This document shows positions 24,721-36,711 of a stretch of DNA of 64,000 nt, piece after piece (position 1 is the first letter of the stretch; each line of letters opens with the position of its first letter). A program made the position numbers and the translations under genes. The notes under the pieces were generated by a model. That model did no database searches, was not told the DNA's origin, and was given only the letters and a program-made list of their open reading frames with translations. Source of the DNA: Annona cherimola. Lineage: Eukaryota > Streptophyta > Magnoliopsida > Magnoliales > Annonaceae. The stretch is taken from contig CM059971.1 in NCBI GenBank assembly GCA_030490835.1, forward strand, positions 6,306,007 to 6,370,006, read 5' to 3'.

Positions 24721-24990
24721 TGTTTCTATGCATCAAGGTGCAAAATCCATTGTTTTACTATTTTTAGAGATGTATGAATATACTTGATTTTTTTAAAATA
24801 GAAGTATTTTAATCATTTAAAAATGACTAAAATATCCCTATTTTTAAATTATAAAATATATACACATACATTTCCAAAAATTTTAAAACTTAATTTATAG
24901 ATTAAATACACCCAAAATTAATAGTTTTATAAAAAAATTTAAAATTAAAAATGGATTTTGCACCCTTAAGAATTGCATTGAAACATTACT
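24715..24990. mobile_element. foldback element (CAATGCA type)
   Basis: The left end CAAGGTGCAAAATCCATTG is mirrored by the right end ATGGATTTTGCACCCTTAAG, with inverted arms between. Truncated or diverged at the extreme ends. Confidence 0.55.
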
Positions 24991-25064
24991 CAACATTATG
25001 TTATAATATTCTAATGTATCTATGGATAGAGCTAGTTATTTTTATAATAATAGATAATTATTTA

Positions 25065-25444
25065 CGAGGAGTGGTCCTCTTAGCCAGGGCTAAGCAAATG
25101 CTAGTTTAGCTCACCTCAAAAAATTCATTTACAACAACTTTTTTCTTCATATACTTATTTATCTAAGTGTATTTAACATATAAACTAAGTTTTACCACTT
25201 TTGGATATATAAATTTTTTGAGATTTTTAAACATTTATGTGTATATATGAATTTAAAATACACTTATTTTTAAAAATCTAAAAAAATTATATACACATAT
25301 TAAAAAATGATAAAAATTGGTTTATATATTAAATATACTTAGATAAATAAGTGTATGAAGACAAAAATAAAAAAAATTATAAATAGATTTTTTGAGGTGG
25401 ACTAAGCAGCATTCGCTTAGCCCGAGCTAACTTGATCATTTTTC
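25065..25444. mobile_element. foldback element (GGCTAAG type), likely 8-bp duplication
   Basis: About 380 bp. Left GTGGTCCTCTTAGCCAGGGC and right end read inward ATGATCAAGTTAGCTCGGGC are inverted, followed by mirrored arms (CACCTCAAAAAAT on both). ATTATTTA flanks at 25057-25064 and 25445-25452. The AT-rich duplication could be chance. Confidence 0.6.
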
Positions 25445-25558
25445 ATTATTTATACACATATTTAAGCAAATACGGCCCAATATCACTTTAATTGATATGA
25501 TTTTTAATACAGATATAGTAAAAAGGATGTCAAATAATGCGAGAGGTTAGATTTTTGT

Positions 25559-25747
25559 TTAACCATCATAGTGTTCCCCGGTAACATATGTTGCAACCAA
25601 GCATGCCCCATCAATCAAGCACTTATCTTCCCACACCAATGCAAAAATTAACGGCCACAGCCTATCGATAGACAAAAATTGCATTGACTTGGTTCCAATA
25701 TTACCCGAGGTTAAAATAGAATTCGACGAAGGTTCATATAAACCCAA
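25559..25747 (-). other. unrecognised exon-like open frame
   Basis: A 62-codon minus-strand frame containing FLSIDRLWPLIFALVWEDKC has amino-acid composition more like real protein than the surrounding chance frames. I do not recognise the family. It has no partner exons or promoter, and it ends beside an ACCCGAACCGAACCGAG stretch that could be a transposon end, so it may be a captured or relic exon. Confidence 0.2.
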
Positions 25748-26326
25748 CCACGAAAAAACCCGAACCGAACCGAGTATTAAAAAAAAACAAGTAATTTGAA
25801 ACTTGCATTATTTTTTTCCATTTATCTTTTCATTATTCTAAATGTTGTTCATCAAAAATCAATTCAGAAATTTGGATGATCTTGTTTTCTTGACGTGCAT
25901 CACTTCAGCTATTTTGCCATCTCATAAAGCCTATTTCCATACATGCATTCAGCTTTTTGCACCTGTTATTTGAATCATATTTCTGAATGATTTTTGAATG
26001 ATATACAGTGACAACGCCCATACGCTCTAAGATAAAATATTATTTATAAAAATATTACAACGATAAAAATAAACTTAAAATAATTTGGACGCCTTTACTC
26101 TAAACTTACAAACTCCCACTAATAATGCTAACGATACTCATACTTTACTCTTCTAACTCAACCCCCATCTCACATCTCACAATTTATGCACATATCCAAC
26201 ACTTCACTCTTGCACACTCTCGCGTTGGTCTCACACCTAAGCCACACACACCACTTTCCCAACTTCTCATCACTCACGCTTAAACATTTCTTGCATACAA
26301 GTTGCATGGGAAGGGACTGCCGACCC

Positions 26327-26335
26327 CTTTTATAG
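26327..26335 (-). promoter_or_regulatory. strong TATA-like box, minus strand
   Basis: The minus strand reads GGCTATAAAAGGGGTCGG, a canonical plant TATA context, but no gene follows downstream (lower coordinates). It could be the promoter of a relic LTR or of a lost gene. Confidence 0.3.
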
Positions 26336-27789
26336 CCGCGCGAGACTGTCATTGACATTAATTAGCTGCTGAAATTTTCAACATTTGCAGTTTGTCGGTT
26401 GCTTAGATTGTCAAATAAAACGGCTCAAGGCATTTCCGAAAATATCCGGATGCAATTAAGTCGGTGCTGCCTTTTGCATTCCATGTGGGATTAAAGCCCG
26501 TCACCTTAATCCTAAACTCCTTTCAACCATTTATCATCTTGCACCTTAAAAATGCATTAATATGATAAGGTTGGGTCTTTAAACTATGTGTTGATGTCCT
26601 CCCTCTATAGCTTCTCCTCACCTTTTGTTGTCTTCAATCATAAAAATGTATTGAAAGGTTGAAGTTTGGGCAGTAGGGTGGACATACAACGTCAGCATTA
26701 ATTGGCTTCTCCCTTTTGCATTTGCTTGTGTTATCTCGAGTCCACATTGATTATCCCAGTCTTTAGGGGTAAATTAATACTCACTTCATCCCAAAATCAT
26801 CTGATCTCTCTTTTTATCTGGGCTAATATCAGATTTTTCCTTTAATGACATCCGAATCTTTTGAGCTTCTACGCAAGAGAGAGTTTTTTTTTTCTTTTCT
26901 TTTTTTTTTTAAAAAAATACTCTCAGAACTGTGTTACCACTTGTATTTATTTGTTTTCTCTCAATGCAAGTCTACTTATTGTCTTTATATTTCAATGCCT
27001 TATTGCACACGAATTAACCCCCGTTTGTTAGTTAGTGGCGACTCCTATAAATATTATTACTTGTGTATCTTATTTTTTATTTTATTTGCATCTTTAAATT
27101 TTTCATATCGTAACAATAACTAATAACTTTGCGTACATGCTAATAACTAATAACTAATACTGCCTCACTAACTTGCTAATTTACTAATCCGCTAAATCGC
27201 CTCATGTCAAAGTTTCAGCTTCGTATTTCATATTTAATTTATGTTATTCCTTGTGCATGCTTCGCTTTTATTTTCAATAGTAGCATTATTTGTTATTATA
27301 CGCAAATTGGACATTTATTTGCTGTTATTTACATGTTTTTATCTTTTATTTTATTGGTCCACATGTGTATTAGTTCAACTTAGAGCAATGTTGTTAGGAC
27401 TGAATCGGTGATTAACTTGAGTAGAGACTAGTGGGTTCGAATCAGTTTAAATAGTTTAATAACTCAGTTGAACTAATGACATTAGCATTACATATTTATC
27501 ATGCTATAAATATTTAACTATTTTTAATTTTATTATTCAGAACTTGTAAATATATACATTAAACTTAAAGTCTATCAATTTATTTATTAAAATACGTAAA
27601 GAAAGTCAATAAAATATTTTTAAAGATACATTAATTAAACACAAATATAATATATTAAATAAAAAGTTAATAATAATAATTTACAAATTCATAAATTATA
27701 ATAATAAATCATAAGAATGTAATAAACTGAATTATCAAATTTCTCAACCAAATTAATGAAAATTCAATTTGGGTTTTTAAGCCTTAAAA

Positions 27790-28145
27790 CCTAAGGATAT
27801 GATCTTGTGTACCCGAGTTCACATAATAATTTCTTAACTTTTTTTAAACAGTTGTTATTTTAATTGTATTTAACATGTATATCAATGTATCAATTTATAC
27901 TATTTTTGTAGATTCATAGACTTTTTGGATTTTTAAAATTAATGGTATTTTTAGTTATTTAAAATTACAAAAATGTCGTTGATTTAAACTTTTTTAAAAA
28001 ATATCTTCAATTTCCCAAAATGGTAAAAATTAATACATATGTTAAATACAATTAAATTAACAGTTTTATAAAAAAAATCGAAAAAATAAAAAATGCACTA
28101 TGGTGCACCAAGCTTAAGTGCACTCAAGTGCATTTAGGCATATCC
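27790..28145. mobile_element. foldback element (CAATGCA type)
   Basis: The left end GGATATGATCTTGTGTACCC and right end read inward GGATATGCCTAAATGCACTT are imperfect inverses. The arms mirror each other around 27955-27975. No clean target duplication. Confidence 0.5.
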
Positions 28146-28685
28146 CTATGTTTAATAGTACCTCTTGCTATTTTTAGCATGCCTACGTATGGGTGAAATA
28201 AATAACGACTACTTATATATATATATATATATAAAAGAATGAATATTTACCAACCTATGAGCCTGAAATGACCCATGTGGCCTTCTCATGGGAAGCAAAC
28301 AAATCTGACCGATGTCTTCGTAATTTTTTTTTTTTAATATTTCCTTACTTTGGAAGGTCATTTCGGCAGAAATAAACTGTATTGTTTGTGGAAATCAGCT
28401 GTCAGTTTATAGGTCTGTTTGTTTCGAGCAGCATCAAAAATGTAAAATTAGAAATAAAGAAAAATTAGACAGGGTAGTGTAACACCCTGCTGATTGAATT
28501 AATACCTTCTACCATTTCACTTCAGAAGGACCATCTTAAGGTCCATCTTGATCATTTTTCGTATCTAATTTATTCATTATATTTAGTATTATTTGTTTTA
28601 GTTAAATATTAAAATCATTTTAATTCATTACTTGTATTATTTTCGTTATCAAGAATGACTTTAGATCTATTAAAAATACACAATC

Positions 28686-28703
28686 AAGAATTACTTGAGA
28701 ATG
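28686..28703. repeat. left target-site duplication of LINE-b
   Basis: AAGAATTACTTGAGAATG, identical to 34793-34810. It marks the 5' boundary of the LINE. Confidence 0.95.
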
Positions 28704-28893
28704 CACCTCTCAAGTCTCCTCCCGGTAGACCCCGATAGGCGATACTGTCGCGCTCGGGGTGGGGTGGGAGTTATCGGTGAGATCAACGACGAGCGGTACC
28801 TGAGACAGACTTCACCGGCAGGATTCGCAGGCAGTTAGAGAGCGCAGGAGATTGAAAGAGACAAACTAATCGGAATAGGGGAAAGAACATAAA

Positions 28894-30627
28894 ATGAACC
28901 AGAACGTGGGAGAACTCCTGGGAGCAGAACTGGAAACTATGGCTATCTCCGGGGAAGCCATTAAGAAGATTGCACCTGGTGAGGGAGAATCATTACTCTG
29001 CTCTGTCTGGACTTCAAAATCCTATAACAAAGAACTCCTTAAATCTATTATGAGAAGAGTGTGGAGAATTCAAAGAGGATGTCAGTTCATTGAGATGGGA
29101 GAGAACTTGTATCAGGTATCGTTCGAAGATGGGGAGGAGAAGGACCGTATCTGGAAGGGATGCCCATGGAGCTTTGAACGAAATTTGGTACTGTTGGCAG
29201 AAATAAAAGAGGAAATAGACATAGCACATCTAGTGCTTGTAAAAATGCCTATGTGGCTGCATGTAACAGGGGTGCCGTTTATAGTAGATAAAAGTTATAT
29301 GGGTCGTTGCATTGGGAATTCATTCGAGCATATGTCCGATTTGGTGGCCAATGAGGCAGAGCTGAAGATGAAAGTGACAGTTGATTGCCGCGAACCACTC
29401 AGAAGGGGAATGTTCATTCAGGTTGGGTCTCAAAACAAGCGATGGGTTTCATTTCAATATGAGAAACTTCCACTCTTTTGCTATCTCTGTGGAAGGATTG
29501 CCCATGCTTATAGGGACTGCTCGTTAACTGGCAAGTTACAGAAGAATATAGCTGAGGCGGAACTGCCGTATGGGAGCTGGATGCGTGTAGGGGTTAAACC
29601 AATGAAGATGAGGACCGAAAACTCTAATACCAATAGGGCAGCTCCTATAAAGTACTTAGGGATGAGTCCATGTATTCAAGGAGAGCAGGCTGATGGTTTT
29701 TCTGGACGGGAAGAAGAACCAAACAGTTCTGGCAAGCTGGGGAGCCGAAACTGGCTCATGAACCAGAAGGACCGGAATTGGGAATGGGCAAAGGACGGCC
29801 ATCTAAGGCCTTTACAACACTCCTGTTCGTCTGCTGAGGAGACATCTTCTGAAAATGCGAGACTTATGCATTCAAAAAACAGAGAGGAGGAATTTGCCGG
29901 GCAAGACTCCAGAATTCAGCAACAGCAACAGGCTGTGAATCCAGGCAAGGCAAACTCGGGAATGGCCCATTTAAATATTGAAGAGGTTGAGCTCAACTCG
30001 AAGCAATCAAACACATCAGCTACGGCCAAATTTCAGAACTCCAATATCTCTAACTTACATGAAATCACAGCAGTATTCAGCAGACCATTGGATTCCTTGA
30101 ACATCGCTCTTATACAGCCCCAAACAGAAACGAATTGCATTGTGAAGGTGGGGCTGACAGACCCGTTGCGTTGTGATGCAAGTGGAGAATAAGGAAGTAA
30201 TAAAACAAATGGTAAGAAGACAGTAATGGGGACAGGGGAGGAGTACAGAATGTATGGAGTGAGGAAGGAAGACGCCAAGCTGTTCGAGGTGCAAATCCAA
30301 CATGAAAACAATTGGACTGAAACAGCTGGGTGGTTATCAAATAAGAAGGTGTCCAAGGAGGACAGAAGTAGCGGGCTGATATATGAGGAGGCGGAAGGTA
30401 CTGGGGAAATCAGAAAGCTGAAGGGCAAATGGAAAAGGAAGGCCAGAGGGGGAAAAGATGTGGGAAGTCATGTTCTCCATGATTGTAAAATGGGGGGACC
30501 TGAAAAAAGGACCCATGTAAGCGAAGGGGAAGGGCAAGATGGACCTCCGAAGAGAAGAAACAGTAGGGAGAGTCCAGATTTGGATGAGGCAGAGGCTGTG
30601 GGTAGTTCCCAGCCCTGCCTCACCTAA
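28894..30627 (+). pseudogene. LINE-b ORF1 (DUF4283 / zinc-knuckle RNA-binding protein)
   Basis: One frame of 577 codons with a single TAA at 30190-30192 after 432 codons; the same frame continues to a true stop at 30625-30627. The first half has the DUF4283-like fold of plant L1 ORF1 (KGCPWSFERNLVLLAEI near residues 88-104). A CCHC zinc knuckle follows, C196-x2-C199-x4-H204-x4-C209. The part after the stop is basic (GKWKRKARGGK). ORF1 proteins of this type bind the element RNA. The TAA is one C-to-T step from CAA. ORF1 overlaps the ORF2 frame by 89 nt. Confidence 0.88.
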
Positions 30628-33600
30628 AGTGGCGATTATAGCCTGGAATTGCCGCGGGCTTGGGAACCCACGAGCAATTCGGAGTCTTTTTGAGCTGGTT
30701 AAGCGACAAGATCCCTGTTTGGTCTTCCTAAGTGAAACAAAACGCAAATCCTATGAGATGGAATGTATTAAGAGAAGACTTAATTTTGAATGTTGTTTTT
30801 TCGTGGAACCTCATGCAAGGAGGGGAGGTTTGGCCCTCCTTTGGAAGAATAATCAACCTGTGAGCATCAAAAGCTTCTCTTCTCATCATATCGATGCAAA
30901 TTTTGGCGGTTGGAGGTTTACGGGGTTTTACGGTCATCCCGAAACTCATCAACGACGGTACGGTTGGCAAATCCTCAGGCAGTTAAGTGTCGAAAGCGAT
31001 GAACATTGGCTAGTTATGGGGGATTTCAATGAAGTACTCGGCCTTAGCAAATATATCAGCTGCAGGAATCGACCACAGAAACAGATGGATATGTTCTGCG
31101 AAATCATCGATAGCTGCAATTTAATGGATATGGGCTTCGTCAGTCAGGCAATGACTTGGAGAAACAACAGAAGGGGCCGGCAAAGGGTGGAAGCAAGGTT
31201 GGATAGGGGGTTGGCTTCGCTATCCTGGATGAATAGATTTCCTTATGCAAAAATTGTTCATCTAGCCCATTCTACTTCTGATCATTGTCCTATTATATTA
31301 GCCTTTGACTCTAGAAATGGCAAACGAAGACCGCGAAGGGAGTTCAAATACGAACTATTTTGGGCTCGGGATAAGGAGGCTAAAAGAATTGTGGAACAAG
31401 TGTGGGAATCGGTGCCCCCAACGGTATTAAACAATGCTGACTTGTTTTCATGGAAACTAGGCAGAGTGGCCAGCGAGCTCTCAAAGTGGAATAGAGGAAA
31501 GAGGGGAAACATTCGGAAAGTAATTGAGCAGAAACAAAAGGAGCTCACATCTATTTCCCTATCGGGGCCCAGTGATGAAAGGGATGACTTGATGCAGAAA
31601 CTTAAACTCCAGATCAATCTCCTTCTGGAAGATGAGGAACAAATATGGAGATTGCGAGATAAGTCCCATTGGCTCCATGAGGGAGACAGAAACACAAGGT
31701 TCTTCCATTGTATGGCCTCCAACAGGCGAAGGGTAAACTTTATTGAGGCATTAAGGGATCAAAATGGCAACTGGGTTAGAGACCAAGACCAGTTATTGAA
31801 CATGGCCGTGCAGCACTTCTCAGAGGGGTTTTCATCGTCTAATGCGGCTGATGCGCCGTGGTTGGAGACAGTAATCTCGAGAAGAATTTCTGATGAACAA
31901 AGGCTTTTTCTTACCAAACCATTGCAGGACGAGGAAGTCATCAACGCAATTAAAGGAATGTACCCAACTAAGGCCCCAGGGCCAGACGGGTTGTCTGCAG
32001 GATTTTATCAGAACCACTGGAACACGGTCAGAAGTGATATAATCAAGTGGTGTAGATCATTCTTTGAAGAGAGGAACACTATGAAATTGAGCAAGCTTAT
32101 TAAGAAGGCAAACGCAACCTCATTAATTTTGGTTCCGAAAAGGGTTGGAGCTCAAGATTTCTCACAATACAGACCCATCAGCCTATGTAATGTTGCGTAT
32201 AAGGTTTTGGCCAAGGTATTAGCTAACAGACTAAAGATGGTTCTCCATGATGTCATCGGGGAGGAACAAAGTGCGTTTATCCCCGGCCGGCTCATTTCGG
32301 ACAACATGTTGATTGCATTTGAGGCCATCCACTCACTGCGTAGACGCAAGAAGGGACGTAAATGTGAAATGGCGATCAAGCTTGACATGTCAAAGGCATA
32401 TGACAGGGTTGAATGGCATTTTCTAAAACAGATGATGGTGACAATGAATTTCTGCCCTGTCTGGATTAACTGGATTATGAGCTGCATTACCACGGTTACA
32501 TTTCGGGTCAACGTCAATGGGTTCTACTCTCCATACTTCCAACCTCAAAGGGGACTTAGGTAGGGTGATCCTCTCTCTCCTTACCTGTTTCTTTTATGTG
32601 CGCAGGGACTCTCTGCTTTGATAACCTAGGCGACTGCTGAGGGAGTAATCCACGGGATGAGGCTACGACCACATGGCCCATCGATCTCTCATCTCTTGTT
32701 TGCAGATGACGCCATTATTTTTGTAAGAGCATGCGGGGAGGATGTTAGGAACCTGTTGGATTTACTGGGTCTTTATGCTGTTTCTTCTGGCCAGTTGGTA
32801 AATGTGGATATGACGGGGACTGTATTCAGCACAAACACGAATGGTGTAGCTAGAAGGGAACTGATCCAACTTCTCGGGTCTGAGGGAATGGATTTTCAGC
32901 AATATCTGGGCCTCCCAGCCTGGCTCGGAAGATCCAAAATGGGAGTTTTCAAAGGCCTTAAAGAACGTATTTGGAAGCGCATTCAGGGATGGAAGGGGAA
33001 GCTGCTCTCATGGGGCGGTAAAGAGGTACTCATCAAGGCAATTGTGCAAGCTATCCCGACATATGCGATGAGCATCTTCCTACTACCTAAATCACTCTGC
33101 AATGAAATTAACGGAATGTTAAGAAAGTTCTGGTGGGGGGAGAAGGATGGTAAAAGGAAGACGAGCTGGGTGTCCTGGAGAGTAATGTGCAAGCCAAAGG
33201 GGGCGGGTGGATTGGGCTTCAGAGATCTACATAAATTCAACATTGCTCTACTTGCCAAACAGGTCTGGAGGTTAGTTTCGTGTGACAAATCCTTGTGTCA
33301 TAAAGTGCTTAAATCCAGATACTTCCGACACACTGATATTTGGAACTGCAAGGAGAGGCCGTCTGATTCCTTCACATGGAAAAGCATTCTGAAGGCTAGA
33401 GATGTGATTCAGCGGGGCAGCAGGTGGAGGATCGGAAATGGAAATAGGGTAAAGGTATTTAATGACCTGTGGCTAGAGACGATGGTGGATAAGGCGGGAC
33501 CCCTTCCGTCTTCGATCCCGGAGGATGTAACGGTCGACCATTTCATCGATGGAGAGACTAATAATTGGAACAGGGATCGGGTGGTGGCGGCATTGGGGGA

Positions 33601-34702
33601 GACACGATGGCATGAGGTGAATATGATACCTCTCTCCCATGGCACATCGGCAAATTCTATCTTTTGGAAGCATGAGCCTAGCGGCAAATATTCCGTCAGA
33701 TCGGCATACAGGTTGCTGATCTCAGATAATGGGTGTCCGGCCCTCTCGGGAACCCTTAAAGCAATCTGGAAGCTAAAACTCCCATCTAAAGTAATCATAT
33801 TCGGGTGGCGACTTTTTATTAACGCGCTCCCCACGCTACACAATCTTTCGTGTAGGGGTATTGTCGTGGACCCATGCTGCACATTATGTTCGAATGCAAT
33901 TGAAGATGCTGACCATCTATTCCTCGGTTGTGTAACGACTATGGGGGTGGGGTGGAAGGCGGCAAGGTTGGCCCACCATGGCATCTCAGTAAAGGAAGTA
34001 ATCGTATTGCTTGTGCAGCAAAACAAGCCAAAGGATCTTGCTATGTTTATATTGTGCTGCTGGAGACTGTGGTGGCTACGGAACAAACTAAGAGAAGAGG
34101 GTATCCAACCGACATTCTCGGACATTGTGGATTGGTGTGCGGATTATCTTCATCAACAAAGGACGGCTAAATTGTGTGTTCAGACGGGGGCTCTGGAAAG
34201 ACATTTGGTGCCAAGATGGATTAAACCGCCTATAGGGTATGTCAAGATCAATGTCGATACCTGAAGTAAAAAGGAACTCAACGTATTTGCCTGTGCAGCG
34301 GTAATTAGAGACTCCCAGGGTTCCTTTGTCGTGGCTTGTGGGTGGAAAAGAAACGGGGTAATGGAACCGCTGCTTATGGAAGCCACTGCTTTCTCACTGG
34401 GGATCAAATGGGTGCTACAAAATGATATTCGGAATGCTTTGATTGAAACAAACTCACTCACACTTTGTCACTTTCTGGCGAATGCGACCCCCATTTCTTC
34501 CCCGGTGGGAATCATTATTGAGGAAATAAGGTCGATTCTAAAAGTGAATACTCACTTCTCACTACATCATGTTCTTAGAAAAGGAAATGTTGTCGCTCAT
34601 ACCTTAGCTGATGTAGTCTCGGTCTCTACTCAGGACCACCAGGTTTGGTGGGGCAACCCCCCCAAGTCATTCTTGGAAAAATCTGTACTGACAATTTTTT
34701 AG
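30539..34702 (+). pseudogene. LINE-b ORF2 (endonuclease, reverse transcriptase, RNase H)
   Basis: One frame over about 4.16 kb with three internal stops (32561-32563, 32627-32629, 34262-34264). Domains in order: APE endonuclease (IAWNCRGLGN, SETKRK, VMGDFNEV, TSDHCPI), RT (KAPGPDGLSAGFYQ, RPISLCNVAYK, KLDMSKAYDRVEW with catalytic Asp, LLFADDAIIF), zf-RVT (CTLCSNAIEDADHLFLGC) and RNase H (NVDT, LMEATAF, ETNS). In RNase H the last expected Asp is Asn (ETNS, against ETDS in LINE-a). All three stops sit where LINE-a has Gln, Gln and Arg. The first ATG (30539) lies inside ORF1; the conserved endonuclease begins exactly at the ORF1 stop. Compared with LINE-a, a one-base indel shifts the last codons. 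Confidence 0.92.
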
Positions 34703-34792
34703 CTATGAATTCCTCGGATTACTCGGTCCCCAACCCCTTTCATATTGACTGGGGTCAGGAGTAGGGTATATCCTTTTATCAAAAAAAAAAAA

Positions 34793-34810
34793 AAGAATTA
34801 CTTGAGAATG
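34793..34810. repeat. right target-site duplication of LINE-b
   Basis: Identical to 28686-28703; directly follows the A-tail. Confidence 0.95.
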
Positions 34811-35194
34811 ATTTTAGATCTATTACAAATAATATTTTATTATAAAAGCACAAACTATATATTTACATGTGGGCCCACATAAAATGAAAAAGAAAAAAAC
34901 CAGGCGGGATATAGAGTTATAGACATAAATGGAGCCCAATTATGCACCTCATAATCTATTTTAAGCTAAAATATATCATTCGTTTATTTTATTTTATTTT
35001 TAATATTTTTAAAATTTTCTTCAAAACATTTTTTCTGAGTGTATTTAATAATATACTAAGTTTTGCTCACATATTTATTTTTTAAAAAATCAATTTTAAG
35101 GGCATTTAAGTCATTTTCCAGTATTTAAAAAGATTGATATTTAAAAATTAAATTAAATATGTATAATGGCAAAACTTTGTATATAGATTGAATA

Positions 35195-35581
35195 GGACAG
35201 TGGTTCAATGCACCTGGGTGTACTTCACCCATTTTTTTTTATTTTTTTTTGAAAATTGTTTTACTAGAATATTAATATAAGTGTATTTAACATGTGTATA
35301 AATTTTTATAATTTTTGGAGATTTTTAGATATTTTTTTTGAATTTTTTAAAATCAGTGGCATTTTTAGTAATTTAAAATTACTAATAATGCCACTGATTT
35401 TAAAAAAATCCGAAAAAATATCTAAAAATATTTAAAAATGGTAAAAATTTATACACATGTTAAATAGACTTAGATTAGCATTTTCATAAAAAAAAGTTTC
35501 AAAAAAAATAAAAAAAAAATGGGTGAAGTACACCCAGGTGCATTGAGGTTCAATTCACTCGGGTGCATTGAACCACGGTCC
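35195..35581. mobile_element. MULE-like foldback MITE with 9-bp target duplication
   Basis: A 387-bp element that is palindromic over most of its length, centred near 35370. The left end reads GGACAGTGGTTCAATGCACC and the right end, read inward, GGACCGTGGTTCAATGCACC (one mismatch in 20). GATTGAATA flanks at 35186-35194 and 35582-35590. The right arm holds an extra copy of the TTCAATGCACC motif. The 9-bp duplication and long arms suggest Mutator. It sits inside another AT-rich repeat. Confidence 0.85.
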
Positions 35582-36019
35582 GATTGAATACACTTAGAAA
35601 TATATTTTAAATAAAAATAAAAAATTCAACTAATTGTAAAATAAATAAATAATGTATTTTAATTTAAAATATATTATGATGTATATAATTAAGCACCTAC
35701 ATAAATCAAAGCACTTCATAAAGGTTTTAAAATTCCCAGCGCCTAATATAATATTCGTGAAATTGCAAAACACGAGATCAAATTGGTAGTTAGAAATTTT
35801 AAAAAATTTAATTGATAAAAATAATATATAAGTTTGTATGTAGTAGAGGAATCATACACAATAATTACAAACAAATATTTGTATGGAATTATTTATATAT
35901 ATAAGGATTGAAAACAAACATTTGTATACTAGGGGCATTCTAGAAATTTTTTTCATTTCTTAAAAGATTTTACGTAGACCAATTATAATTATATATGAAG
36001 TCGAGAGCTCATTAAATGC

Positions 36020-36290
36020 ATATGGGGTTCATTGAGGCTTAATGCATCCAAGTGTATTTCACTCTTTTTTATTTTTTGAAACTTTTATATGAAATTGTTA
36101 ATATAAGTATACTTAACATGTAAATCAAATTTTACTTTTTTTGAGATTTTTAGATTTTTTAAAAAACTCAAAAAAATCTAAAAGACCCAAAAAATGGTAA
36201 AAACTTATATACATATTAAATACACTTAAATTAATAGTTATGTAAAAAATTTCAAAAAAATAAAAAAATAAGAGTACCCCATATTTAGTT
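36020..36290. mobile_element. foldback element, truncated
   Basis: Left part TTAATGCATCCAAGTGTATT with arm TCAAATTTTACTTTTTTTGA, mirrored by ATGGTAAAAACTTATATACA. The right terminus is missing. Confidence 0.45.
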
Positions 36291-36711
36291 ACAATACCAA
36301 AATTAAATATCTTGAAATCTTTTTTACGCTATATATTTTAAATATACAATATAATCAATTTAAAATTTTAACAGTTTTCTATTCACCCTCAAAATCATAT
36401 TAAAATTTTATTATTCTATGTTACTGTGATGCTACATCTTAAGATGTTTATTGTTTCTAACCTTCATATAATGTTTCTTATGCAAATGGCATAAAATCAT
36501 TTGCGGTTACATACTTATCAAAAATAAATATATAAAAAATATGATAAAATGTGAAAAACTTGTATATCAATTAAATGCATTTCAGAAGTCATGTTAACAG
36601 GAAAAATAAAAATAAAATAAAATAAATGAACCATATATTTTATCTTTAAATATATCACAACGTATATAATTGAATATCTTTTAAGAATATATATGTTTAA
36701 TACATCTATGC

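Larger units (their letters stand above)
25750..28680. other. spacer with repeats, no gene seen
   Basis: The 26000-27000 part is richer in C and less AT-rich, with no coding signal on either strand apart from short frames. It contains the minus-strand TATA-like box at 26327. An AT dinucleotide run lies near 28205-28232, and a possible retroelement-like start TGTAACACCCTGCTG near 28479. No gene is supported. Confidence 0.4.
28704..34792 (+). mobile_element. full-length L1-type LINE (LINE-b) with 18-bp TSD
   Basis: A 6089-bp non-LTR retrotransposon with all parts: a GC-rich 5' UTR of about 190 bp (28704-28893), ORF1, ORF2, a 3' UTR and a terminal A-run (34781-34792). Perfect 18-bp target duplications flank it. 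The boundaries are therefore exact and the copy is not 5'-truncated. Both ORFs carry nonsense codons, so this copy cannot make intact proteins. Confidence 0.95.

Noticed and set aside
26845..27123. 92-codon plus-strand frame rich in Phe, Leu and Tyr
   Set aside because: It is a hydrophobic low-complexity frame driven by T-rich sequence and shows no family feature.
29014..30747. Several long minus-strand frames across LINE-b
   Set aside because: They are shadows of ORF1 and ORF2; domain motifs are on the plus strand only.
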